Program-made: the position numbers and the translations under genes
Shown here: one piece after another, positions 51,768 to 59,246 of the stretch
Numbering within the stretch: position 1 is the first letter of the stretch
Layout: each line of letters begins with the position of its first letter
Source: Hydrogenimonas sp. SS33
GTDB lineage: Bacteria > Campylobacterota > Campylobacteria > Campylobacterales > Hydrogenimonadaceae
DNA length: 64,000 nucleotides
Direction: 5' to 3'
Assembly: GCF_040436365.1 (NCBI RefSeq)
Contig: NZ_AP026369.1
Coordinates: 62,001 to 126,000 of the forward strand
Notes under the pieces: generated by a model
Database searches by the model: none
Told to the model about the DNA's origin: nothing
The model's input: the letters and a program-made list of their open reading frames with translations, nothing else

Positions 51768-53332
51768 AAACCCGCCTCGCACCCCATATCCGGTTCTCCT
51801 ACCTCTTTCTCGTGCTGGCAGCCTTTTTCGGCCTTCTTTACGCGCTGCAACTGCTGGGTATCGGTACCGATCTGATACGTCCGGACCTGGCGCGGTCGCT
51901 GCACATTTCACTAATGCTCTACGGATTTATCCCGCTGATGATGACCCTGCTTCCCTTCGCTCTTTTTGACAGGGACGGGGTGATGGACGAGAAGGCGGCA
52001 GCCTATCTGGAGCGTTTTCTGTGGGTCTGGTACACCTTTCTCGTATTCATGATTTTCTCCCTTCTTTCGGGTGTGCGGAGGGGACTGCCCTTTTACGACT
52101 TTCCCTACGAGCTCAACTTTCTTCTGGCCCTGGCCGGGCTCTTCTACATCGCGGCCATTTTCAAAAGCATCGCCAATTATGAAAGAAAACCGCTCTGGGT
52201 CAAAGTCTCCCTGGTGCTGGTCGTCGTCAGCCCCTTTGCTTTGCTTGTGCTGATGAATCCGAAATACGGGCAGGTGGAAAAGATGCTGATGGGGCCCCAC
52301 GGCGACAACACCCTGGGGATGAGTTTCGCCCTGGTCGCCGTCTACTACCTGGCGGTGAAACTCGCTTCGCCCAAACGCACCTTCCGAACCCGGTGGCACA
52401 TTCTGTGGATCATCCCCCTGGTGTGCTATCTTGGCAGCGTCCTCTACCGCTCCTTCGTCGGTTCCCTCTCCTACGATGCCGAGTGGTTTCTGCAGTACCT
52501 GACGCTGCTCTATATTCCGCTCCTTGCTCTCTGGTGGAAAGATGCCGGGCTCTCGCTGAAAAAGCATCTGACGCTTTTCATCTCCATGGCCGCCTTTCTC
52601 TTTGCGGATGTGGAGGGGAATATTCTCTTCATCCCCCATCTGCGGGAACTCTTTCACCGAAACGACCTGGTGGTAGGCCACGCCCATGTGGCGGTGGGGA
52701 TCGGGCTGCTCTTTCTCGCCCTCTCCATCGTCGAACCCTTCGTCAGGATCTCCGCGAAACGGGCGCTCTATCTGACGGCAATGCTGCTGCTGATGGCGCT
52801 GGTGCTCACCGTCAGCGGCTTCGCCCAGGCGGGATTTTTGCCCATGCAAATCGAGGCGATGTGGGCGCTTCGCGCACTCTTCGGCCTGCTCTTCATCGGT
52901 GGGCTTCTCTATGGTCCCAAGCTCGCCTTCCCCGCATTCATCAGGCGACTGCGGTGGGTGGACGGGTACAATCTCGCCGGTTTTCTCTCCGACGGCCTCG
53001 GCGGACTCATGCTGGTGCTCTTCGGCGGGTCGCTCTACCATTTCCTCGGGCAGGGGTATGCACCCGGCTACCAGCAGATCGTCTTCGGTTTCGTCATGGG
53101 GGTGGGGCTCATCCATCTACTGGGCATGCTGATGCCGGCGTACGCCTATGCCATGGCGGAGGCGACGGTGATGGTTAGGATATTGACGGCGGCCGGCTTT
53201 TTCGCCCTCTACAAGGCGGGGGTACTGGGGTGGATCGCCCTGGCCGTCGCCCTGGTGGACCTCGCTTTCGTACTGGCCTACCTGCTGGGGGTGAAAGAGC
53301 GGGCGAAACGGTTGGAAGCGGAGGCCGCATGA
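51761..53332 (+). CDS. Haem-copper-oxidase subunit I-like membrane protein (CcoN/NorB-like), degenerate
   Basis: 523 residues from ATG 51761, with about thirteen helices. Histidines sit where CcoN/NorB haem ligands are expected: RSLHISLMLYGF (H48), GPHGDNTLGMSFALVAVYYLA (H180, resembling the helix with the first CuB ligand) and VVGHAHVAVG (H307, H309), which recalls the GHVHSGALG segment of CcoN. The HH pair that completes CuB in oxidases and nitric oxide reductases is not found in the following helix, so terminal oxidase activity is doubtful. It may be a haem-binding quinone protein. No CcoO/P- or NorC-like gene is next to it. NnrS is an alternative relative. Confidence 0.5.
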   Translation: MLKTRLAPHIRFSYLFLVLAAFFGLLYALQLLGIGTDLIRPDLARSLHISLMLYGFIPLMMTLLPFALFDRDGVMDEKAAAYLERFLWVWYTFLVFMIFSLLSGVRRGLPFYDFPYELNFLLALAGLFYIAAIFKSIANYERKPLWVKVSLVLVVVSPFALLVLMNPKYGQVEKMLMGPHGDNTLGMSFALVAVYYLAVKLASPKRTFRTRWHILWIIPLVCYLGSVLYRSFVGSLSYDAEWFLQYLTLLYIPLLALWWKDAGLSLKKHLTLFISMAAFLFADVEGNILFIPHLRELFHRNDLVVGHAHVAVGIGLLFLALSIVEPFVRISAKRALYLTAMLLLMALVLTVSGFAQAGFLPMQIEAMWALRALFGLLFIGGLLYGPKLAFPAFIRRLRWVDGYNLAGFLSDGLGGLMLVLFGGSLYHFLGQGYAPGYQQIVFGFVMGVGLIHLLGMLMPAYAYAMAEATVMVRILTAAGFFALYKAGVLGWIALAVALVDLAFVLAYLLGVKERAKRLEAEAA

Positions 53333-53784
53333 AAAAGGTTCTGCCTGCCCTGCTGCTTCTGGCGGCCGGCCTCTTCGGGGAGATCCGCGTCGGAGATAGC
53401 TTTCCCAAGGTGGCGCTGCCGGACCAGTTCGGAAAGGTTCGGAAAGTGACATCCAAAGACAAAATGGTGCTGATCGCGTTCGAGAAAAAGCTCTTTCTCG
53501 CCATGAACCGGGAGTTGAAACAGGAGAAAGAGGATGTTTTGAAGGCGCATTCCGCGAAGGTGATCGCCGATATCAGCGGTATGCCCGCCTTTATCGCGAA
53601 GATGTTCGCGCTGCCGAAGATGCGCACCTACCCCTTTGGGGTCCTGCTCATACGCGATGGTTTGGGAAAACGTTTCGATAGACGAAAAGGGAAGATCACA
53701 CTCTACACCCTGCAGCATCGGAAGGTGCGCAGTATCCGCTTCCTCACACCCGAAGAAGTGGGTACAATACTCCAAAAACCATGA
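53329..53784 (+). CDS. Cysteine-free thioredoxin-fold periplasmic protein
   Basis: 151 residues from ATG 53329 (ATGA overlap). A signal peptide (VLPALLLLAAGLFGEI) is followed by VGDSFPKVALPDQFGKVRKV, which looks like the start of an AhpC/TlpA-type fold. There is no cysteine anywhere, so it is not a redox thioredoxin. It may be a scaffold or ligand-binding protein for the neighbouring membrane proteins. It overlaps the MBL gene by four bases. Confidence 0.6.
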   Translation: MKKVLPALLLLAAGLFGEIRVGDSFPKVALPDQFGKVRKVTSKDKMVLIAFEKKLFLAMNRELKQEKEDVLKAHSAKVIADISGMPAFIAKMFALPKMRTYPFGVLLIRDGLGKRFDRRKGKITLYTLQHRKVRSIRFLTPEEVGTILQKP

Positions 53785-54689
53785 AGCGATTTCACAACGG
53801 AAAGTTTACCGGCAAATACGATACCTCGGTCCATGTGGGGTTTCCCCAGATCCTTCGGTGGAAACTCTCTCGCCGACCGGGACGGAGGGAGGCGGGCAGG
53901 CCGCTGCGGACGGTCGACATGTCCGACAGGCTGGGAATTGGCGACGATTTTCTCTGCTGGCTCTCCCACGCCTCCTTTCTGCTGCAACTGAATGGAAAAC
54001 GCCTCCTCCTCGACCCGGTCTTCGGAGACATTCCCTTCTACAGACGGCTCAACCCGGCTCCCTACACCCCCGAACAACTGGGAAAGATCGACTATCTTCT
54101 CCTTTCCCACACCCACTACGACCATGTCGACGCCCCCTCCGTTTCCAAAGTTGCCGAAAGTGATCCGTTGGCGGTGGTGCCGCTACACATGTCCAGGCTC
54201 TTGAAAAAGATCGCCCCCGGCCTGCGCTGCGTCGAACTCGACTGGTACGAAACTTTTGGAGAGGAGGGAGTGAAGATCACTCTGGTACCCGCCAGGCACT
54301 GGGGAAGGCGCGGGCTCTTCGACAAAAACCGTGCATTGTGGGGCGGCTACATTCTGCAAACGGCGGGAAAAACCATCTATTTCGCCGGAGATACGGCGGC
54401 GGGTGACCATTTCGAGCAGATCGGCAGGCGTTTCGATATCGACCTGGCGCTGCTGCCCATCGGCGCCTACGAGCCGGCATTCATCATGAAACACAACCAT
54501 CTCAATCCCGAAGAGGCCTTCGCAGCCTTCCGGCAGTTGGGGGCGAAAAAGATGCTCCCCATGCACTACGGCACCTTCCGGCTCAGCGACGAGCCTCCGG
54601 GAGAGCCGCTGGAGCGGATCGAAAAGATCGCCGACGCCCATCCGGGCACCGTGGAGATTGTCAGACCCGGCGAAATCATTCTTTTGTAA
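53781..54689 (+). CDS. Metallo-beta-lactamase-fold hydrolase (UlaG/NAPE-PLD-like)
   Basis: 302 residues. The dinuclear metal site motif is LLSHTHYDHVD, followed by PARHWGRRG, FAGDTAAGDHF and PMHYGTFRLSDEPP, the pattern of UlaG/NAPE-PLD-like hydrolases. NAPE-PLD acts on phospholipids, which would fit an operon with YceI and a lipid-type ABC exporter, but the substrate is not known. It is the last gene of the operon and is followed by a MITE-like element. Confidence 0.78.
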   Translation: MKRFHNGKFTGKYDTSVHVGFPQILRWKLSRRPGRREAGRPLRTVDMSDRLGIGDDFLCWLSHASFLLQLNGKRLLLDPVFGDIPFYRRLNPAPYTPEQLGKIDYLLLSHTHYDHVDAPSVSKVAESDPLAVVPLHMSRLLKKIAPGLRCVELDWYETFGEEGVKITLVPARHWGRRGLFDKNRALWGGYILQTAGKTIYFAGDTAAGDHFEQIGRRFDIDLALLPIGAYEPAFIMKHNHLNPEEAFAAFRQLGAKKMLPMHYGTFRLSDEPPGEPLERIEKIADAHPGTVEIVRPGEIILL

Positions 54690-54690
54690 T

Positions 54691-54961
54691 AGACTTCTTG
54701 CAGAACCATACGCAGATATGAGAGGCATAAAAAGGGGTAAGATCGTGAAAAACAAATTTTTCGGCGTAGCCAAAGCTACGTTGAAAACATTTTTTTATGC
54801 GAGATTGCCCCTTTCTATGCCTCCCGTAGGGCAAAAAGATAGACCGATTGACTCTGCGTTGGAAACCTCCTACGTAGCTTCGGCTACGCCTGGGAACATC
54901 TGCCTTGATTGAATCGTTTCTCTTTTTGCTCATACTGTGTATAGTTTTGCAAGAAGTCTAA
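54691..54961. mobile_element. MITE-like element with approximately 31-bp terminal inverted repeats (full copy)
   Basis: The left end begins AGACTTCTTGCAGAACC and the right end is its near-complement (GTTTTGCAAGAAGTCT), with pairing continuing to GATATGAG/CTCATACT. TA at both edges could be a target duplication. Inside, GAGGCAT...AGGGG (from 54721) pairs with the stretch at 54812-54832, and a C(TTCG)G hairpin lies near 54878. No transposase. An 84-residue ORF inside is not convincing. The partial copy is at 41966. Confidence 0.75.
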
Positions 54962-55065
54962 TGAAGACAACATCGGGTTCGTGCGTTTGGCACGCGGGAG
55001 TGCGATTTGCCCTACGGGACGCGGCCCCATTCCCAAAAACCGCTAATGCCTGCGCCCCCTTAAGG
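54962..55065. other. Non-coding remainder between the MITE and glnD
   Basis: About 100 bp with a short inverted repeat (CGTGCG...GGCACG) and a GC-rich stretch ending at the glnD stop. Together with the MITE it makes the longest gene-free stretch in the window (376 bp). I see no gene, promoter or clear terminator here. Confidence 0.5.
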
Positions 55066-57597
55066 TTATGAATCTTTCGTCAACTCCGAAAGGATTTTCT
55101 CTTTTTTGGTGCAGAACTCCCCATCTTTTTCGATGAGGAAAAGGTCGTTGACCCGGTGTTTCCGGGTCGTGATGACGGCAGTGGCGATGTCAATGCCCAG
55201 TTTGTCGAAGTAGTGGGCGACATAGGCCATGAGGCCCCGCTGGTTGGCGGTTTTTATCTGCATCATCGCGTAGGTTTTGGAGTGTTCGCAGTCGATGGTG
55301 ATCTCCGAGGGTTTGATGACCGGTTTGGTGAGCTTGATGCTCTTTTGCATGTCGAAGGAGTCATGGATGATCTGTTCGACCGTCGGCACCTCTTCGGCGT
55401 TGATGGTGTCGTTGAACTCCAGCACGAAATATTTGACCCCGTCGAAGAGTTTGAAGATCTCCATGGTCACCAGCTCCAGGTGGCTCAGTTTCCCCAGCAG
55501 GTATCCCAGGTTGACGGGGACTTTCCGGTAGATTTCAATCTTCAGGGTCTCTTTGGCACCGATTTGCATGTCGTAGTCGATGACCCCGCGGGCGTGCAGG
55601 GCGATGTCGACGATCTCCCGGGCGCTGTGTTTGATGAAGAAGAGGTTCGATTCGATCCCCAGGATCTTGCGCTGCAGCGTACGGGGAAGGGTTTTGAACA
55701 CCTCCAGCTTCTTGAGGCTTTTCTCTTTGCGCAGCCGCTTGGCCGTTTCGTCGATGATGGCGGGGTTGTCCAGCATTTCGGAGGCGGCGAAGTAGAGGGT
55801 CTTGAGCATGCGGTCGGTGAAGGCGTTGTAGACGCCGGGCCCCACGGCGCTGACGTCGCAGTAGGTGAGGATGAAGAGCATGTCGAGGATCTTGTGGCTT
55901 CCCAGCGGCGCGACGAACCTGCTCACCGTCGATTCGTCGTAGATATCCTCGTTGTGGATCGTCTTCGTCATGCGGGTGTGGTGGCGGATGAGGAGGACCC
56001 CCTCTCTGATCAGCTCCTGGGAGAACCCCAGCTTCCTGGCGTAGACTTTGAAGAGGTCCGCCCCCACTTCGTGGTGGTCGCGCCTGCGCCCTTTGCCGGC
56101 GTCGTGGAGCAGGGCGGCCAGTTTGAGCATCGCTTTGGAGTCCCTGTCGAGCTTGTCGAAGAGGGGTTTGAGGATGGGATGTTCCAGTTCGTCGAGATGT
56201 TTGAGGGTGAACCAGGAGTGAAAGTCGACGGGATAGTGGTGGTACCCGTCGAACTGGGGCAGGTACATCACCTTTTTCAGCGGCGGTACCGCCCCGGGCA
56301 GCTGCCCGCTTTTGTAGATGGCTTTGATAACCGAAGCGCTGTAGGGGAGGTAGAAGATCTGTCTGATGGAGGCGATGAGCTGTTTCCCTTTGGTTTTGGG
56401 AATCTCGGTCCTGTCCATCAGGTGCTCGAAGGAGGCGTCGGTTTCGATGGGGATGGCGGAGGCCTCCTTGAGCAGCATCTTGAGATAGGTGAGAAAGGTT
56501 TTGGGCTTCAGGTGGCGCCGGGCGTAGAGGGTGTCCTGGCAGCGGTAGATGCCCGCTTCCACCCGCTCTTTCCTTAGCAACGGGACGTGTCCGGCTTCGA
56601 AGAGGTAGGGTTTGGCCAGCAGGCCCGTCCAGTAGGCGGTCTTTTTGCGGATGGTATCCAGCGACTGAAGGGTACGGCTCACCAGGGCCCGCTGGGCTTT
56701 CTGGGGATTTTCCTTTTCCAGGCCCATCAGGCGCGCCACGTTGGGAACCAGCTCCAGGCGGAGGGTGTCCTCTTTCTTCTTCGCGCTCAGGTGCAGGGCG
56801 GCCCGCACCCGGAAGATGAACTCCAGGGCGTTGCGGTATTCGGTGTAGTCGGCTTCGTCGATGACGCTGCCGGCGAGGTGGCGGAGCCGAAAGACGTTGT
56901 GGCGCACCGAAGCGATCCAAAAAGCGAGGTTGGCGTCCCGTATGCCGCCGACACACTCCTTGATGTTGGGCTCCATGGAGATGGGGAACTTCCGGTGGCG
57001 GATCTGCGCCTCTTCGATTTTGCTCAGGACGTAGGCTTTGGGGCGGTTGCGGCGTATCCGGGCAATCTGGCGCTCGGTCTCCATCCAGACGAAGTTGGAG
57101 CCGATGACGAAGCGCGATTCGAGAATGGCGGTCTTGATGGTGATGTCGCTCTCCGCCACTTCGGGAAGTTCGGAGATTTCATGGACCCGATGGCCCAGTT
57201 GCAGCCCCGCGTCCCAGGCGATGTAGAGCATCTTTTCGATGATCTCCCTGAGGTTGTAACCGGGGGTCTCTTTGTAGACGATCATCAGGTCGATGTCGCT
57301 GTGGACGCAGAGCTGCTCCCTGCCGTAGCTTCCCAGTGCCACCAGGGCGATGGGAAGGGCGTTACGCATGGGCTGAAACTCCCGGAACATCTTGCGCAGG
57401 ACCACTTTGTAGATGAGGTTCAAAAAGGTGTCGATTTTGCGGGTATGGTGCACCAGAAAAGCTTTGCCCTGGTTCTGCATGAAGATCTCTTCCAGATGGT
57501 CGCGGTAATCTAAGAGCGACTGCTTCAGCAGTTTGGAGATCTCAAAATCGGGCGCATCTTTGTCCAGGAGCGCCTCGATGGCGATGTTCAGGTCCAT
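55066..57597 (-). CDS. glnD: GlnD-like PII uridylyltransferase / uridylyl-removing enzyme
   Basis: 843 residues. Domains in order: nucleotidyltransferase (GSYGREQLCVHSDIDLMIVY, residues about 90-110), a helical GlnD domain, an HD phosphohydrolase (LLHDAGKGRRRDHHEVG) and two C-terminal ACT domains (YFVLEFNDTINAEEVPT, KTYAMMQIKTANQRGLMAYVAHYF). It modifies and demodifies PII protein in response to glutamine, controlling nitrogen assimilation. Slightly shorter than the E. coli enzyme. ATG 57597. It is divergent from mqnE. Confidence 0.9.
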   Translation of the reverse strand: MDLNIAIEALLDKDAPDFEISKLLKQSLLDYRDHLEEIFMQNQGKAFLVHHTRKIDTFLNLIYKVVLRKMFREFQPMRNALPIALVALGSYGREQLCVHSDIDLMIVYKETPGYNLREIIEKMLYIAWDAGLQLGHRVHEISELPEVAESDITIKTAILESRFVIGSNFVWMETERQIARIRRNRPKAYVLSKIEEAQIRHRKFPISMEPNIKECVGGIRDANLAFWIASVRHNVFRLRHLAGSVIDEADYTEYRNALEFIFRVRAALHLSAKKKEDTLRLELVPNVARLMGLEKENPQKAQRALVSRTLQSLDTIRKKTAYWTGLLAKPYLFEAGHVPLLRKERVEAGIYRCQDTLYARRHLKPKTFLTYLKMLLKEASAIPIETDASFEHLMDRTEIPKTKGKQLIASIRQIFYLPYSASVIKAIYKSGQLPGAVPPLKKVMYLPQFDGYHHYPVDFHSWFTLKHLDELEHPILKPLFDKLDRDSKAMLKLAALLHDAGKGRRRDHHEVGADLFKVYARKLGFSQELIREGVLLIRHHTRMTKTIHNEDIYDESTVSRFVAPLGSHKILDMLFILTYCDVSAVGPGVYNAFTDRMLKTLYFAASEMLDNPAIIDETAKRLRKEKSLKKLEVFKTLPRTLQRKILGIESNLFFIKHSAREIVDIALHARGVIDYDMQIGAKETLKIEIYRKVPVNLGYLLGKLSHLELVTMEIFKLFDGVKYFVLEFNDTINAEEVPTVEQIIHDSFDMQKSIKLTKPVIKPSEITIDCEHSKTYAMMQIKTANQRGLMAYVAHYFDKLGIDIATAVITTRKHRVNDLFLIEKDGEFCTKKEKILSELTKDS

Positions 57598-57640
57598 GAA
57601 ATTCCTTCCCTCTTTTGCGGCACCCGCCGGTTGCTTTCGC

Positions 57641-57646
57641 TATAAT
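57641..57646 (+). promoter_or_regulatory. Putative -10 of the mqnE promoter
   Basis: A perfect TATAAT lies 31 bp before the mqnE ATG in the glnD-mqnE gap. A possible TTGCGG -35 (57615) is 20 bp upstream, slightly too far. Confidence 0.45.
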
Positions 57647-57677
57647 ACCGCAAATTTCAGTAACGGAAAATTATAGT

Positions 57678-58739
57678 ATGGATGTCGTCGAAAAAGTACG
57701 GAACAACGCGCGTATCGGAATGGAAGATGCGCTGAAACTCTATGACCTGGACCTCTATACCCTGGGGAGCCTGGCGGACGAAAAGCGCCGGGCGATGCAC
57801 GGGAAGAAGACCTATTTCAACATCAACCGCCATATCAACCCCACCAATGTCTGCAAGGATGTCTGCAAATTCTGCGCCTACAGCGCCAGCCGCAAAAACC
57901 CCAACCCCTACACGATGCCCGTCGAGCAGATCGTCGAAATCGCCAGGCATGCCTGGGAGAACGGAGCGAAAGAGGTGCATGTCGTCAGCGCCCACAACCC
58001 GGAGGCGGGGCTGGATTGGTACCTTGGCATGTTCAGGGCGATCAGGGAGGCGGTGCCGGAGATTCACATCAAGGCGCTGACGGCGGCGGAGATCAACTTT
58101 CTGAGCGAAGCCTACGGCCTCTGCGTTGACGAGGTGCTGGACAAAATGGTGGAGAATGGCGTCGACTCCATGCCCGGCGGCGGCGCGGAGATCTTCGATG
58201 AAGAGGTGCGCGACTACATCTGCAAAGGGAAAGTGAGCAGCCGGGGATGGCTCGACATTCACCGCAAATGGCACCAAAGGGGGAGAAAGTCCAATGCCAC
58301 GATGCTCTTCGGGCATGTGGAGAACCGGGCCCACCGCATCGACCATATGCTACGTCTGCGGGAACTGCAGGACGAGACGGGCGGCTTCAACTGCTTCATC
58401 CCCCTGGTCTACCAGCGCCAGAACAACTACCTCAAAGTGACCGACTTCCCCACGGGGCAGGAAATTTTGAAGACCATGGCCATCGCCCGGATCGTGCTGG
58501 ACAACATTCCCCACCTCAAAGCCTACTGGGTCACGGCGACGATCAACCTCGCCCTCATCGCCCAGGAGTACGGGGCCAACGACCTGGACGGTACCATCGA
58601 GCGGGAGTCGATCCAGGCAGCGGCGGGGGCGCAGAGCGCCCACGGCATGCCGCTGGAGGAGTTCGTCCATCTCATCAAGGACAGCGGTTTCGTCCCCGTC
58701 GAGCGCGACAGCCTCTACAATGAGCTGAAGGTGTGGTGA
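57678..58739 (+). CDS. mqnE: Aminofutalosine synthase MqnE (radical SAM)
   Basis: 353 residues from ATG 57678. The cluster motif is CKDVCKFCAYS (Cx3Cx2C). The family pattern continues with VHVVSAHNPEAGLDWY, HIKALTAAEINFLSEAYG, DSMPGGGAEIFDE and FIPLVYQRQNNYLKV. It adds SAM-derived adenosine to the chorismate-derived enolpyruvyl substrate in the futalosine pathway to menaquinone, the quinone used by the respiratory enzymes in this window. The phosphoribosyltransferase gene starts inside its stop (TGATG). Confidence 0.93.
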   Translation: MDVVEKVRNNARIGMEDALKLYDLDLYTLGSLADEKRRAMHGKKTYFNINRHINPTNVCKDVCKFCAYSASRKNPNPYTMPVEQIVEIARHAWENGAKEVHVVSAHNPEAGLDWYLGMFRAIREAVPEIHIKALTAAEINFLSEAYGLCVDEVLDKMVENGVDSMPGGGAEIFDEEVRDYICKGKVSSRGWLDIHRKWHQRGRKSNATMLFGHVENRAHRIDHMLRLRELQDETGGFNCFIPLVYQRQNNYLKVTDFPTGQEILKTMAIARIVLDNIPHLKAYWVTATINLALIAQEYGANDLDGTIERESIQAAAGAQSAHGMPLEEFVHLIKDSGFVPVERDSLYNELKVW

Positions 58740-59200
58740 TGGAGCGCATCGGCTACGATTACGCCACTTTCGTCGAAGACTTGAAAACCCTGGCGGACAG
58801 GATGGAGGCCGATTTCGACGCCATCGTCGCCGTCGCAAGGGGCGGCATGACCATGGCCCATATGTTGGGGGAGTACTGGGATATCCGGGAGGTTTTCGTC
58901 ATCAACTCCGTCGGGTACGAAGGGACCGAAAAGCTGGCGTCGCCCACCGTCTTCAACGTCCCCCAACTGGCGGGCTTCAGGCGCGTGCTCGTCGTGGACG
59001 ACATCGCCGACAGCGGCGAAACCCTTGACGCCGTGACGAAGGTGCTGCAAAAAAGTTTCCCCGATACCGCCTTTGCGACGGCGACACTCTTCTACAAACC
59101 CGAAAAGTCAATCGTGGAGCCCGATTACTGGCTCAAACGCGCCGATGCCTGGATCGACTTCTTCTGGTCCGATGATTTGAAAAGGGTCATTGGTCATTAG
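58739..59200 (+). CDS. Purine-type phosphoribosyltransferase
   Basis: 153 residues from ATG 58739. A type I PRTase fold with the PRPP loop VLVVDDIADSGETLDAV and an N-terminal DAIVAVARGGMTMAHML. It resembles bacterial Gpt/Hpt-like purine salvage enzymes. The last residues VIGH and TAG stop are formed by the GGTCATT heptamer array. Co-transcribed with mqnE. The base specificity cannot be read from the sequence. Confidence 0.85.
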   Translation: MERIGYDYATFVEDLKTLADRMEADFDAIVAVARGGMTMAHMLGEYWDIREVFVINSVGYEGTEKLASPTVFNVPQLAGFRRVLVVDDIADSGETLDAVTKVLQKSFPDTAFATATLFYKPEKSIVEPDYWLKRADAWIDFFWSDDLKRVIGH

Positions 59201-59240
59201 TCATTGGTCATTGGGATGTTCAAAAACAATGACCGATGAT
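59186..59240. repeat. GGTCATT heptamer array at the phosphoribosyltransferase 3' end
   Basis: Four units (GGTCATT, GGTCATT, AGTCATT, GGTCATT) then CAATGACC in the opposite sense and a TTTTT run. It supplies the terminal codons and stop of the upstream gene and lies between convergent genes. Confidence 0.8.
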
Positions 59241-59246
59241 CGCTTT

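Noticed and set aside
54658-54912. 84-codon ORF in the MITE-like element
   Set aside because: It begins inside the MBL gene in another frame and crosses the element's inverted repeats; no conserved features.
55156-56577. 473-codon plus-strand frame opposite glnD
   Set aside because: Composition reflects reversed glnD codons; no start signal or domain.
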